Source: SKHV01 sp963678565
GTDB taxonomy: Bacteria; Bacteroidota; Bacteroidia; Bacteroidales; Prolixibacteraceae
Assembly: GCA_963678565.1 (NCBI GenBank)
Contig: OY782875.1
Location: 372,001 to 436,000 of the forward strand
Direction of reading: 5' to 3'
DNA length: 64,000 nucleotides
Of this stretch, positions 1-8,369 are shown piece after piece (the stretch's first letter is position 1; every line of letters begins with the position of its first letter). The notes under the pieces are model-generated. The model did no database searches. It worked only from the letters and a program-made list of their open reading frames with translations, and was not told the origin of the DNA. The position numbers were made by a program, and so were the translations under genes.

Positions 1-1
1 T

Positions 2-1048
2 AAGACCAAACCAACACAACATTCGGTAAAACAATTGTTGGAAATTGGGGTTCAACCCGATGTACTGGTTTTACGTACCGAAAAACACTTGGGATCAACC
101 ATTCGTAAAAAAGTGGCATTGTTCTGTAACGTTGATAAGGAGGCAGTTGTGCAGTCGATCGATGTTTCAACAATTTACGAGGTTCCTTTAAAAATGAAGG
201 AAGAAAAGCTCGACGAAATTGTAATGAAAAAATTCGGTGTTGAATCAAAACAAGAATTAAATTTATCAGCTTGGAATAATTTTTTAGATCGTCATAAGAA
301 TCCGAAACATAAAATTAAAATTGCCTTAGTTGGTAAATATGTTGAATTACAGGATGCTTATAAATCAATCAGCGAAGCCTTTGTTCATGCAGGTGCTGTA
401 AACGAAACAGAAGTAGACGTAGATTACATTCATTCTGAGGAAATTAATTCCAGAAATGTTGCCGAAAAGCTAAAAGATCATGATGGAATTTTAATTGCAC
501 CGGGTTTTGGACACCGAGGTATAAAAGGAAAAATTGAAGCAACAAAATATGCCCGCGAAAACAACATTCCATTTTTAGGAATATGTTTGGGAATGCAAGT
601 AGCGGTAATTGAATTTGCTCGCAATGTTTGTGAGATGAGCGGCGCCGATTCAACAGAAATGAACGAAGTAACAAAATTTCCAGTAATCGACTTAATGGAA
701 GAACAAAAGGGAATTACCAACATGGGTGGAACCATGCGTTTGGGTTCTTATGAATGTAAAATTACTGAGGGTTCGAATTTGTACAAAGCATACGGTAAAG
801 AAACGATTGAAGAACGTCATCGTCATCGATACGAATTCAACGATAAGTACTTAAAATGTTTTACTGATAAAGGCATGACACCAGTTGGCGTAAACCCCGA
901 CACAAGTTTGGTTGAAGCTGTAGAAATTAAAAAACATCCTTGGTTTGTTGCAGTTCAGTATCATCCGGAATATAGTAGTACGGTTTTAAGTCCGAGTCCG
1001 CTGTTTGTTTCATTTGTTAAAGCAAGTTTAGAAGAACGAAAAAAATAA
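2..1048 (+). CDS. pyrG: CTP synthase, C-terminal part (5' end outside window)
   Basis: This enzyme makes CTP from UTP, ATP and glutamine in the cytoplasm, the last step of pyrimidine nucleotide synthesis. The reading frame is open from base 2, with a TKPTQHSVK stretch typical of the synthase domain just upstream of the first possible internal start, so the gene begins before the window. The C-terminal class I glutamine amidotransferase domain is complete: the nucleophile Cys lies in GICLGMQ and the His/Glu pair in QYHPEYSS. It is followed after about 50 bases by yidC on the same strand, an order I recognise from other Bacteroidota. Identification is secure; only the N-terminal synthetase half is missing. 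Confidence 0.97.
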   Translation, partial: KTKPTQHSVKQLLEIGVQPDVLVLRTEKHLGSTIRKKVALFCNVDKEAVVQSIDVSTIYEVPLKMKEEKLDEIVMKKFGVESKQELNLSAWNNFLDRHKNPKHKIKIALVGKYVELQDAYKSISEAFVHAGAVNETEVDVDYIHSEEINSRNVAEKLKDHDGILIAPGFGHRGIKGKIEATKYARENNIPFLGICLGMQVAVIEFARNVCEMSGADSTEMNEVTKFPVIDLMEEQKGITNMGGTMRLGSYECKITEGSNLYKAYGKETIEERHRHRYEFNDKYLKCFTDKGMTPVGVNPDTSLVEAVEIKKHPWFVAVQYHPEYSSTVLSPSPLFVSFVKASLEERKK

Positions 1049-1096
1049 TAATAGCTAGTGGTTGCTCCTTTTGGGAGCGTTGATAAAGAAAATCGA

Positions 1097-3025
1097 ATGG
1101 ATAAAAATACAACGATTGGGATGGTTTTAATTGTTTTGGTGCTGGTACTTTTCAGCTGGCTAAACAAACCATCGGAAGAAGAAATGGAAGCCGCCAAACA
1201 TCGGCAAGATTCTATTGCACAAGTTGAAGCGCAAAGAGCACAAGCCGAAATGGAACGCCAGGCAACAGAGCAAACTGAAAATAAAGCGATACTTGCTGAG
1301 GGTGGAACCGTTGATGAAGCATCTGAAACCAACTTAAAAAATTTGTATGGCGATTTATATAAGGCAGGAGTTGGTGAAGAAAAATATACTTTTCTTGAAA
1401 ACAACCTATTAAAAGTAAAGGTTTCAAACAAAGGAGGCCGAATTGTAAGTGTTGAGTTAAAAAACTACCAACGATACGATTCAACCAAGTTGATTTTATT
1501 CGAAGAAGATCGATCAGAATTTAATCTTTCTTTCTTTGCGCAAAACAGAAGCATTCGTACCGATCAGCTATATTTCACTCCTTCAACTTCAGAGGAATCG
1601 GTTTCGGTAAGCGGACCAGAAGTTCCAAAAGGTAGCGAGGGACGTACAAAATTTAACACCAAAAATCCGGGACAAAGTGCAGAGTTGATCATGCGTTTAG
1701 ATGCAGGGAAAGGGCGTTATATCGACTATGTTTATACCATTGATTATAATTCTTATCAAGTTGGCTATAGCATACGTACCGAAGGCATGAATCAATTGAT
1801 CAATACAAATGCTGGATTTATTGATTTTAATTTTGCTTTTGATGTTCCTCGTCAGGAAAACATGTCGAAATACGGTGAAGACCGTTACACCACAATGTAC
1901 TATAAGTTTAAAGGCGATGAAGTAGATCATTTAAGCTTAAATAAATCAGACAATGATCATTTAACAACTCCGGTAAAATGGGTAGGTTACAAGCAATTAT
2001 TTTTCTCAACTGTTTTTATTGCTGATGATGCTTTTGAAGATGTTCAGATAACAACTGAAAGATTCGAAGACAATCCAAATTATTTGACTCATTTTAATTC
2101 AGTATTTGGTCTTCCATATAACAATACACAATCGAATCAACATTACAATATGTCTTTCTATTTCGGTCCTAATCATTACCAAACCCTTCAAGATCAGGGG
2201 AATGAAATGCAAGGTTTGATTAATTTAGGTTGGCCGGTAGTAAAACATGTAAATAAATATTTGATTATTCCGGTTTTTAATTGGTTACGTAAATCAGTCG
2301 ATAACTTTGGAATTATCATTTTAATTCTTACGATTTTAATTAGAACTCTTGTTTTCCCATTTACCTACAAAACTTATGTCTCTCAAGCTAAAATGAAGGC
2401 TTTAAAGCCAGAAATTGATGAGATTAATAAAAAGTATGGGCAAGATAAAGCAATGGAGAAACAACAGGCCACAATGGCGCTTTACAAGAAAGTAGGCGTA
2501 AATCCAATGGGAGGATGTTTGCCGATGTTGTTCCAGTTCCCATTCTTGATTGCCATGTTCTATTTCTTCCCTGGATCGATAGAGCTGCGTCAGGAAAGTT
2601 TCCTTTGGGCGCATGACCTTTCAACTTACGATTCTATTTTGAAATTACCATTTACCGTTCCGTTTGGTTATGGAGACCATGTTAGTTTATTCACCTTGAT
2701 GATGACTGTTACAACGATTATTCAAACACGTTTAACTAGTCAAACTCAGGATAACAGTGCTATGCCGGGAATGAAATACATGATGTATTTTATGCCGATA
2801 TTCTTTATGTTTATTCTGAACTCATATTCTTCTGGGTTGAGTTACTACTACTTCTTAGCCAACGTATTAACTATTGCGCAAACTTATATTATCCGAAGCA
2901 GAATTGATGAAGATAAGGTAAGAGCTCAATTGCAAGCCAATAAAAAGAAACCGGTTAAGAAATCAGGATTTCAAAAGCGCCTAGAAGAAATGGCAAAGCA
3001 ACAACAACAATTAAAAAAGAAATAA
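1097..3025 (+). CDS. yidC: Membrane protein insertase YidC
   Basis: YidC inserts and folds inner-membrane proteins, alone or with SecYEG. The product (642 aa from this start) has an N-terminal membrane anchor (IGMVLIVLVLVLFSW), a large periplasmic beta domain over roughly residues 60-360, and a C-terminal 60KD inner-membrane domain with about five membrane segments, including the NPMGGCLPMLFQFP stretch and the YYYFLANVL helix. It ends in a basic Lys/Gln-rich tail. A longer in-frame GTG start at 1058 exists, but ATG 1097 gives the normal family N-terminus (MDKNTTIG). It probably shares a transcript with pyrG and is closed by the hairpin at 3046-3075. Confidence 0.96.
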   Translation: MDKNTTIGMVLIVLVLVLFSWLNKPSEEEMEAAKHRQDSIAQVEAQRAQAEMERQATEQTENKAILAEGGTVDEASETNLKNLYGDLYKAGVGEEKYTFLENNLLKVKVSNKGGRIVSVELKNYQRYDSTKLILFEEDRSEFNLSFFAQNRSIRTDQLYFTPSTSEESVSVSGPEVPKGSEGRTKFNTKNPGQSAELIMRLDAGKGRYIDYVYTIDYNSYQVGYSIRTEGMNQLINTNAGFIDFNFAFDVPRQENMSKYGEDRYTTMYYKFKGDEVDHLSLNKSDNDHLTTPVKWVGYKQLFFSTVFIADDAFEDVQITTERFEDNPNYLTHFNSVFGLPYNNTQSNQHYNMSFYFGPNHYQTLQDQGNEMQGLINLGWPVVKHVNKYLIIPVFNWLRKSVDNFGIIILILTILIRTLVFPFTYKTYVSQAKMKALKPEIDEINKKYGQDKAMEKQQATMALYKKVGVNPMGGCLPMLFQFPFLIAMFYFFPGSIELRQESFLWAHDLSTYDSILKLPFTVPFGYGDHVSLFTLMMTVTTIIQTRLTSQTQDNSAMPGMKYMMYFMPIFFMFILNSYSSGLSYYYFLANVLTIAQTYIIRSRIDEDKVRAQLQANKKKPVKKSGFQKRLEEMAKQQQQLKKK

Positions 3026-3045
3026 GAATAACGATATTAAGAAAA

Positions 3046-3075
3046 AGGAGCATCCGTTTTGATGCTCCTTTTTTT
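3046..3075 (+). terminator. Rho-independent terminator after yidC
   Basis: A perfect inverted repeat AGGAGCATC / GATGCTCCT with a 6-base loop is followed by a run of T. It starts 21 bases after the yidC stop. Confidence 0.9.
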
Positions 3076-3180
3076 GCTTTTCAATACTATTAGAGAATAA
3101 TTATTCGTTGTCGGTCAGCGGTTTTGTTGTTACATTATTTGAATAATGTATATAATCATAGTTCTGTCTATTGCATGGCA

Positions 3181-3211
3181 TTTGTTCTTACTTTTTAATA
3201 TTGTATTTTTG
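3181..3211 (+). promoter_or_regulatory. Bacteroidota-type promoter upstream of a small ORF
   Basis: TTTG at 3181-3184 is separated by exactly 19 bases from TATTTTTG at 3204-3211, matching the Bacteroidota -33/-7 consensus (TTTG, TAnnTTTG). It lies 25 bases upstream of ATG 3236. No transcript evidence is available. Confidence 0.5.
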
Positions 3212-3235
3212 ACAAAATAAGCCATTTTTGAGAAT

Positions 3236-3500
3236 ATGATAATAAATGGTCATTATGAATTTTCATTTCAAAATTTGCTTGAAAGCATCGCGATTCATAT
3301 TGGTCAGCCTGCTATTAATTTGCAAGCTGGAGAATTAAGAACATCTTTTGGAATTGTAAATTCATCTAAATAAAAAACGTAATCTAATTGATGAAGAAGG
3401 AAAGATCTTTTGGGGTTTTAAGAAGTTAATCGTAGAATGTGAACGCAGATGGAAATCCAAATCCATTGTAAAACCTCTTGTTTTTCTACTTATACGAGGA
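3236..3500 (+). pseudogene. Small unrecognised ORF and its possible frameshifted continuation
   Basis: An ORF of 45 codons (3236-3373, starting MIINGHYEFSF) follows a good promoter. Immediately after its stop, a different frame (from about 3360) reads through protein-like sequence (RNLIDEEGKIFWGFKKL, then ERRWKSKSIVKPL) until the terminator region. This could be one short gene broken by a frameshift, two fragments of a decayed gene, or chance. I do not recognise either part. It occupies most of the 534-base gap between yidC and the tonB-type gene; the rest of the gap holds the two terminators. Confidence 0.3.
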
Positions 3501-3511
3501 ATTAAGCATAA

Positions 3512-3546
3512 AAAAACCTGCTCTTTTGTAAGAACAGGTTTTTTCT
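3512..3546 (-). terminator. Terminator of the TonB-family gene
   Basis: Read on the minus strand, an 11-bp stem (AACCTGTTCTT with AAGAGCAGGTT, one G-T pair) is followed by a T run. It lies about 14 bases past the stop of the TonB-family gene. The A/T flanks make it potentially bidirectional. Confidence 0.8.
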
Positions 3547-3559
3547 TTTATCAATTAAA

Positions 3560-4252
3560 TTAGTTCAATTGGAAGTTAATTGGGACTGTAAATGATACGC
3601 GTACTGGTTTTCCGCGTTGTTTTCCAGGTTTCCATTTAGGAAGAGCATTTATTACGCGTAAAGCTTCTTTGTCAACTGAAGGGTCAACTCCACGAACAAC
3701 TTGAGCCATTGAAACATTTCCGTCTTTACCAACTACAAACTGAATGTATACTTTACCTTGTATCCCGTTTTCTGCAGCAATTGTAGGATATTCAATATGA
3801 TCAACAATCCATTTCATTAGTGCTGTTTGACCTCCTGGGAACATAGGCATATCTTCAACAATTCTGAAAACTTCACTGCTTCCATCTCCATCTCCATACT
3901 CATCACTGTCGAATACCGGAACAGCATCGATAATTGTTTCATCATCTGCTTCAGTATCATCGATTTCGAGCTCTTCATCCAATTCCACGTCATCATCAAC
4001 GATAAGCATCATTTCGATTACTTTTGGTGGTGGTGGTGGTGGTGGTGGTTGTAGCTCCTCAAAGGTGGTTACTGGGATGATCTCGTCCTCAAGTTCTTCC
4101 ATATTAAGATCGCCAAGAGACTCTGCCTCTTTTACCTGATCGTTAATGTTGAATGCCATAAGAACAATACCCAATGCAGCCACCAATCCTATTTGAACAA
4201 AAATATTCCTTTTGTTCTCAAGATCTGCTTTTGGTGTCTTTTTAATTTCCAT
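3560..4252 (-). CDS. tonB: TonB-family energy transducer
   Basis: TonB proteins span the periplasm and pass proton-motive energy from ExbB/ExbD to TonB-dependent outer-membrane transporters such as the SusC proteins in this window. The 230-residue product has a short cytoplasmic N-terminus, one membrane segment at about 17-37, an acidic and proline-rich linker with eight consecutive Pro, a second acidic stretch (DDDVELDEELEIDD), and a C-terminal TonB_C domain over about 140-230 (MFPGGQTALMKWI, then KWKPGKQRGKPV). The eight prolines are all encoded by CCA, giving a triplet repeat. It stands alone, without exbB/exbD. Bacteroidota carry many tonB paralogues, so its dedicated partner is unknown. 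Confidence 0.9.
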   Translation of the reverse strand: MEIKKTPKADLENKRNIFVQIGLVAALGIVLMAFNINDQVKEAESLGDLNMEELEDEIIPVTTFEELQPPPPPPPPKVIEMMLIVDDDVELDEELEIDDTEADDETIIDAVPVFDSDEYGDGDGSSEVFRIVEDMPMFPGGQTALMKWIVDHIEYPTIAAENGIQGKVYIQFVVGKDGNVSMAQVVRGVDPSVDKEALRVINALPKWKPGKQRGKPVRVSFTVPINFQLN

Positions 4253-4406
4253 AATTATATTAATGCATTTTGTTTCAAATTTTGAGGTGCTAAAGATAAA
4301 AATAAACTGTTACTTTTTATATAAGTGTTTAAAAAAATCAGCCCTCAATTAAAATTTATCAACAATTGGTTAATAAGCTTTTCAAAATGCAAATATCTTG
4401 CCAAAA

Positions 4407-6038
4407 TTAGTCTTCTAAGAAATTTGGATACATAAAATGTTTTGCAGGAACAAATGTCTCTTTAATTGTACGAATGGAGGTCCAACGTAACATATTAAAA
4501 ATCGAACCTGCTTTATCATTCGTTCCTGAACCTCTACTTCCTCCAAATGGTTGTTGCCCAACAACTGCTCCTGTTGGTTTATCGTTGATGTAGAAGTTTC
4601 CGGCACTGTTTTTTAATCGGTCAGCATAGTGTTCTAAATGATATCTGTTTTGAGAGAAAATAGCTCCTGTTAAAGCATACATTGATGTTGCGTCTAGCGT
4701 ATCTAATGTTTCTTCCACTTTATCATCGTCGTATACAAAAATTGTAACAACTGGGCCAAATAGTTCTTCTTGCATGGTAACATAGTTGGCTTTTTTAGCC
4801 AAAATAACTGTTGGCTCAACAAAGTAACCTACTGTTTTATCACAGTTTCCACCAAAAATAACCTCAGCGTCCTCATCTTCTTTTGCTCTATTGATAAAGC
4901 CTTTTAATTTGTCAAATGAACTCTCGTCGATTACGGCATTTACGAAATTGGTAAAGTCTTCGGGGCTTCCCATTTTAAATTCTTTCAATTGAACAACTGC
5001 TCTATCCCAGAAGTCGTTGAAAATACTTTTGGGAATGTAAATTCTTGAGGCTGCAGAACATTTTTGTCCTTGATATTCAAATGCACCACGTACAAATGCA
5101 GTTGCGAGTGCTTGTACATCGGCTGTATTGTCGGCAAAAATGAAATCTTTACCTCCAGTTTCTCCAACAATGCGTGGATACGATTTGTATTTATAAATGT
5201 TGTTTCCAATAGTATTCCAAATACTTTGGAATACTTTTGTTGATCCGGTAAAATGAATTCCTGCAAACTCTGAATGATCCATAATAGTTTCGGCAGCAAG
5301 AGGACCCGATGCAAACACAAGATTGATCACACCATCGGGTAAACCTGCTTCTTTAAAGATTTCCATAATTACTGCAGCAGAATAAATTGCTGTTTTAGAA
5401 GGTTTCCAAACACAAACATTCCCCATCATTGCAGGTGCAGCAGGCAAGTTGCCGGCAATGGATGTAAAGTTAAATGGAGTTAAAGCATAAACGAAGCCTT
5501 CAAGCGGTCTGAAATCGTTGTAATTCCAGATTCCGGGAGCCGACTCAGGTTGCATTTTGTAAATATCAGTCATGCACTGAACTCCGAATCTTAAGAAATC
5601 GGCAAATTCGCATGCAGCATCAATTTCAGATTGGAAAGCATTTTTTGATTGACCAAGCATGGTTGCTGCATTAATTTTTGCGCGATACGGGCCGGCCAAT
5701 AAATCAGCAGCTTTTAAAAAAATTGCAGCTCGGTGCTGCCATGATAGGTTTTCCCATTTTGGCTTAGCTTCCAAAGCTGCATCAATAGCGGCTGAAACGT
5801 GTTCTTTGCCACCTTGATAATAATATCCAAGGGTATGAGCAATTTCATGTGGAGGAAAAATTCGTTCTTTTTTTTCTGTTTTAATTTCCTCACCTCCAAT
5901 AACCATTGGGATTTCGACTTCGGTATTTTTTAATTCTGCTATTTTTAATTTTAATTCTGCTCTCTCAGGAGTTCCGGGTGCATGTGTTTTAATCGCCTCA
6001 TTTTTAGCGATTGGTAGATTGTAATTTCCTTTTGACAT
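4407..6038 (-). CDS. pruA: Delta-1-pyrroline-5-carboxylate dehydrogenase
   Basis: This NAD-dependent aldehyde dehydrogenase oxidises pyrroline-5-carboxylate / glutamate semialdehyde to glutamate, the second step of proline catabolism. At 543 aa it matches the stand-alone L-P5C dehydrogenase type, not the large PutA fusion. Visible signatures are LTPFNFTSIAGN, the ALDH Glu motif VGETGGKDF (E293), the catalytic Cys in QGQKCSAASR (C327), and a QQPFGGSRGSGTNDKAG segment near the C-terminus. No proline dehydrogenase gene is adjacent. The gene is monocistronic and divergent from the histidine kinase at 6300. Confidence 0.95.
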   Translation of the reverse strand: MSKGNYNLPIAKNEAIKTHAPGTPERAELKLKIAELKNTEVEIPMVIGGEEIKTEKKERIFPPHEIAHTLGYYYQGGKEHVSAAIDAALEAKPKWENLSWQHRAAIFLKAADLLAGPYRAKINAATMLGQSKNAFQSEIDAACEFADFLRFGVQCMTDIYKMQPESAPGIWNYNDFRPLEGFVYALTPFNFTSIAGNLPAAPAMMGNVCVWKPSKTAIYSAAVIMEIFKEAGLPDGVINLVFASGPLAAETIMDHSEFAGIHFTGSTKVFQSIWNTIGNNIYKYKSYPRIVGETGGKDFIFADNTADVQALATAFVRGAFEYQGQKCSAASRIYIPKSIFNDFWDRAVVQLKEFKMGSPEDFTNFVNAVIDESSFDKLKGFINRAKEDEDAEVIFGGNCDKTVGYFVEPTVILAKKANYVTMQEELFGPVVTIFVYDDDKVEETLDTLDATSMYALTGAIFSQNRYHLEHYADRLKNSAGNFYINDKPTGAVVGQQPFGGSRGSGTNDKAGSIFNMLRWTSIRTIKETFVPAKHFMYPNFLED

Positions 6039-6180
6039 GGTAGTGATATATTTAAATTTTACTTCGTTTTTGCTGGGCGAAATTTACATTAATGTTTTTT
6101 TTTTGAACCTAATTTATGTCATACTTTAAGGACTGTGTATAAGATTATATCGCAGCTTCATGTAAATAGTGTCAAGTAGT

Positions 6181-6211
6181 TTTGATATGTTGCGATACTA
6201 TTTTATATTTG
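6181..6211 (+). promoter_or_regulatory. Probable promoter of the histidine kinase gene
   Basis: TTTG (6181-6184), a 19-base spacer and TATATTTG (6204-6211) match the Bacteroidota consensus. The start codon is at 6300, so the leader would be about 80 bases. A second -7-like element, TAATTTTG (6269-6276), lies closer to the start and could be an alternative. Confidence 0.55.
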
Positions 6212-6299
6212 GAAACGCTATTCAAACATATACCCAATCAATTGGGCTGGGAAAAATATAAACAACATTAATTTTGAATAGTAATAATTAGGTCAATTT

Positions 6300-8369
6300 A
6301 TGAAATTTGATTTTCTGTTTCAGAGTTATGAAGGGGTTCTAAGTCTAGCTAAACGGAAAGCAAAAATTTTAACTTTACTATCAATCGCAGGTTTAATTGT
6401 ATCTGTTGGTATTAGTATCGTATTGGCCTTTGATTTAAATAGTGCTCGACTCATTCCAGGCCTAATTGTTCTTGCCAGTATTTTTGCATTAAACATTATC
6501 TTTTTAATCCAAGGAAATTATAAAACTGCTGTTTATTCGGTATTTCTTCTTCCAGTTTCGTTGTACTTTTTATGTATAAACGATTATTATTCGATTATAG
6601 ATGATCTATCGGCACAAAGAACATTGTTGACCTTTTTATATAGCGGATTTTTATTTTTAGTGGTTTTTGGCGATCGGACAAAAATGTTTTTTTGGTATAC
6701 GCTTGAAGCTTTAATCACAATTGTTTTTTTTCAATATCAAAACGAAATCTTACTTCCGTTTACATTTGGAGGAACACAGGGAATATTTTCCGGATTTAAC
6801 CCATTATTAGAAGCGCTTATTGTAAGTGGAATTTTCATTTTGGTTTTTAAATATTTCGATGATCAAATTTTAGACTCAACGAATAAGCTGAAAAGAGCGA
6901 AGGAATTCGAAGGAAATATCTTACAAAATGCGAACGTGGGGATTATGTATCTTAAAGTAACACGCGATCGATTCGGTGAGAAAAATGGAATGATTGTTAC
7001 GCGCACCAACCATTTATTCGATCAGTTTTTTAATGTGTCGAAGGCTGAAATTATCAATACCGACTTTTCTATTATTTTTCCAAAACTGTTTCGTGAATCA
7101 TTTAATTGGCAACAGTTTTTTTATCATAGTCCAAAGAAGTATTTCGAGGTGCAAATTCCACATTTGAATAAATGGTTTGGAGTTTATAGTGTTAGTCCCG
7201 AAAAAGACCATCTAATTGTTTCGTTTATTAATACTACAAAACTGCACGATGAAATTGAACGAGTTGTTACGCGTGAAAAACGTCTGACAAACTTGATGGG
7301 GGCTTTGCCCGATATCTTCTTTATTATTGAAAAAGATGGAATTTATGTAGATTATGTGACCAACAACGAAGAGCTGATGAAGTTGGGACAAGACGATATT
7401 ATTGGGAAGTCGATTTTCGATATGGGTTATTCTAATGCAATGTCGTTCCAAATTCTTACAAGTATTCAAAAAGTTATTGAGCAAGATAATATTGAAACCA
7501 TCGAATATGGGATGGAGCTGGCAAGCGGAAAATATATCATGTTTGAAATGCGACTGGCTCGATTAAATGAAACTCAGGTGATTTCAATTGGTCGAGATAT
7601 TACTAATAAAAAGGAAGTAGAGCGCTATTTGAAAGAGGCAAAACGACAAACCGAAGATGCCGGTAGGTTGAAAATGGCTTTTTTAGGAAATGTTTCTCAC
7701 GAAATGCGAACTCCAATGAATTCAATTATCGGATTTTCATCCATGGCTGCTTCCGATGAATATTCTGATGAGGATCGTCAAATGTTTTTAAAGGTGATTG
7801 GCCAAAATGCAGAGTTGTTGAATAATATTATCTCTGATGTACTCGATTTATCGGAGATTGAAAGTGGTAATGTTGCCCTTCGAATGAAATCGGTTAAATT
7901 GAAGGATTTAATGTATGATTTATTTAAAGCGACTAACAACCGCATTGAAATGTTGAATACAAATACACAATTAATTCTTGAAATACCCGAAAATACACTT
8001 GAAATTGAAGTTTTAACTGATAATAATCTCTTATCGAAAATTATGTATCAGTTGTTAAGTAATGCCATTAAATTTACTCCCGATGGTGAAGTGAGTTTTG
8101 GGTATCAAATAAATTCGAAGGATGTTAAAATATTTGTTTCCGATACCGGAATGGGAATAAGTAAAGAAGATCAGCAAAAAATATTCGATTATTTCCAGCA
8201 ATTAGAGAACAATCTTATCAAAAAATTTGCGGGAACCGGTGCAGGATTAGCCATTGTTAAGAATTATGTAGAAATGTTGGGATCTAACATCGAATTTAGT
8301 TCTGAATTAGGCGTGGGAACTAAGTTTGCGTTTGAATTACCAATCAAGTCAAAAGTTTACAAAACCTAG
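6300..8369 (+). CDS. Membrane-bound sensor histidine kinase with PAS domain
   Basis: This is a sensor kinase of a two-component system, 689 aa. The first 200 residues hold about six hydrophobic membrane segments with little periplasmic sequence, suggesting sensing in or near the membrane. One or two PAS-like regions follow (about 210-440, with VVTREKRLTNLMGALPDIFF marking the second). Then comes the HisKA domain with phospho-acceptor His467 in GNVSHEMRTPMNSI, and a HATPase_c domain with N-box LLSNAIKFTPDG, G1 box DTGMGIS and G2 box GTGAGLAIV. No response regulator is adjacent or fused, so it is an orphan and its partner is unknown. It is convergent with the DUF5103 gene, and the two stops overlap. 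Confidence 0.9.
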   Translation: MKFDFLFQSYEGVLSLAKRKAKILTLLSIAGLIVSVGISIVLAFDLNSARLIPGLIVLASIFALNIIFLIQGNYKTAVYSVFLLPVSLYFLCINDYYSIIDDLSAQRTLLTFLYSGFLFLVVFGDRTKMFFWYTLEALITIVFFQYQNEILLPFTFGGTQGIFSGFNPLLEALIVSGIFILVFKYFDDQILDSTNKLKRAKEFEGNILQNANVGIMYLKVTRDRFGEKNGMIVTRTNHLFDQFFNVSKAEIINTDFSIIFPKLFRESFNWQQFFYHSPKKYFEVQIPHLNKWFGVYSVSPEKDHLIVSFINTTKLHDEIERVVTREKRLTNLMGALPDIFFIIEKDGIYVDYVTNNEELMKLGQDDIIGKSIFDMGYSNAMSFQILTSIQKVIEQDNIETIEYGMELASGKYIMFEMRLARLNETQVISIGRDITNKKEVERYLKEAKRQTEDAGRLKMAFLGNVSHEMRTPMNSIIGFSSMAASDEYSDEDRQMFLKVIGQNAELLNNIISDVLDLSEIESGNVALRMKSVKLKDLMYDLFKATNNRIEMLNTNTQLILEIPENTLEIEVLTDNNLLSKIMYQLLSNAIKFTPDGEVSFGYQINSKDVKIFVSDTGMGISKEDQQKIFDYFQQLENNLIKKFAGTGAGLAIVKNYVEMLGSNIEFSSELGVGTKFAFELPIKSKVYKT

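Noticed and set aside
961..1484. Minus-strand ORFs across the pyrG/yidC junction
   Set aside because: They lie antisense to two secure genes and have no recognisable protein features.
3827..4054. Plus-strand ORF ending in a run of Trp across the TonB-family gene
   Set aside because: It is the antisense shadow of the CCA proline repeat and has no coding features of its own.
6039..6180. Possible promoter for pruA
   Set aside because: Only a weak match to TAnnTTTG on the minus strand (TAAATTTC) and no -33 element were found.
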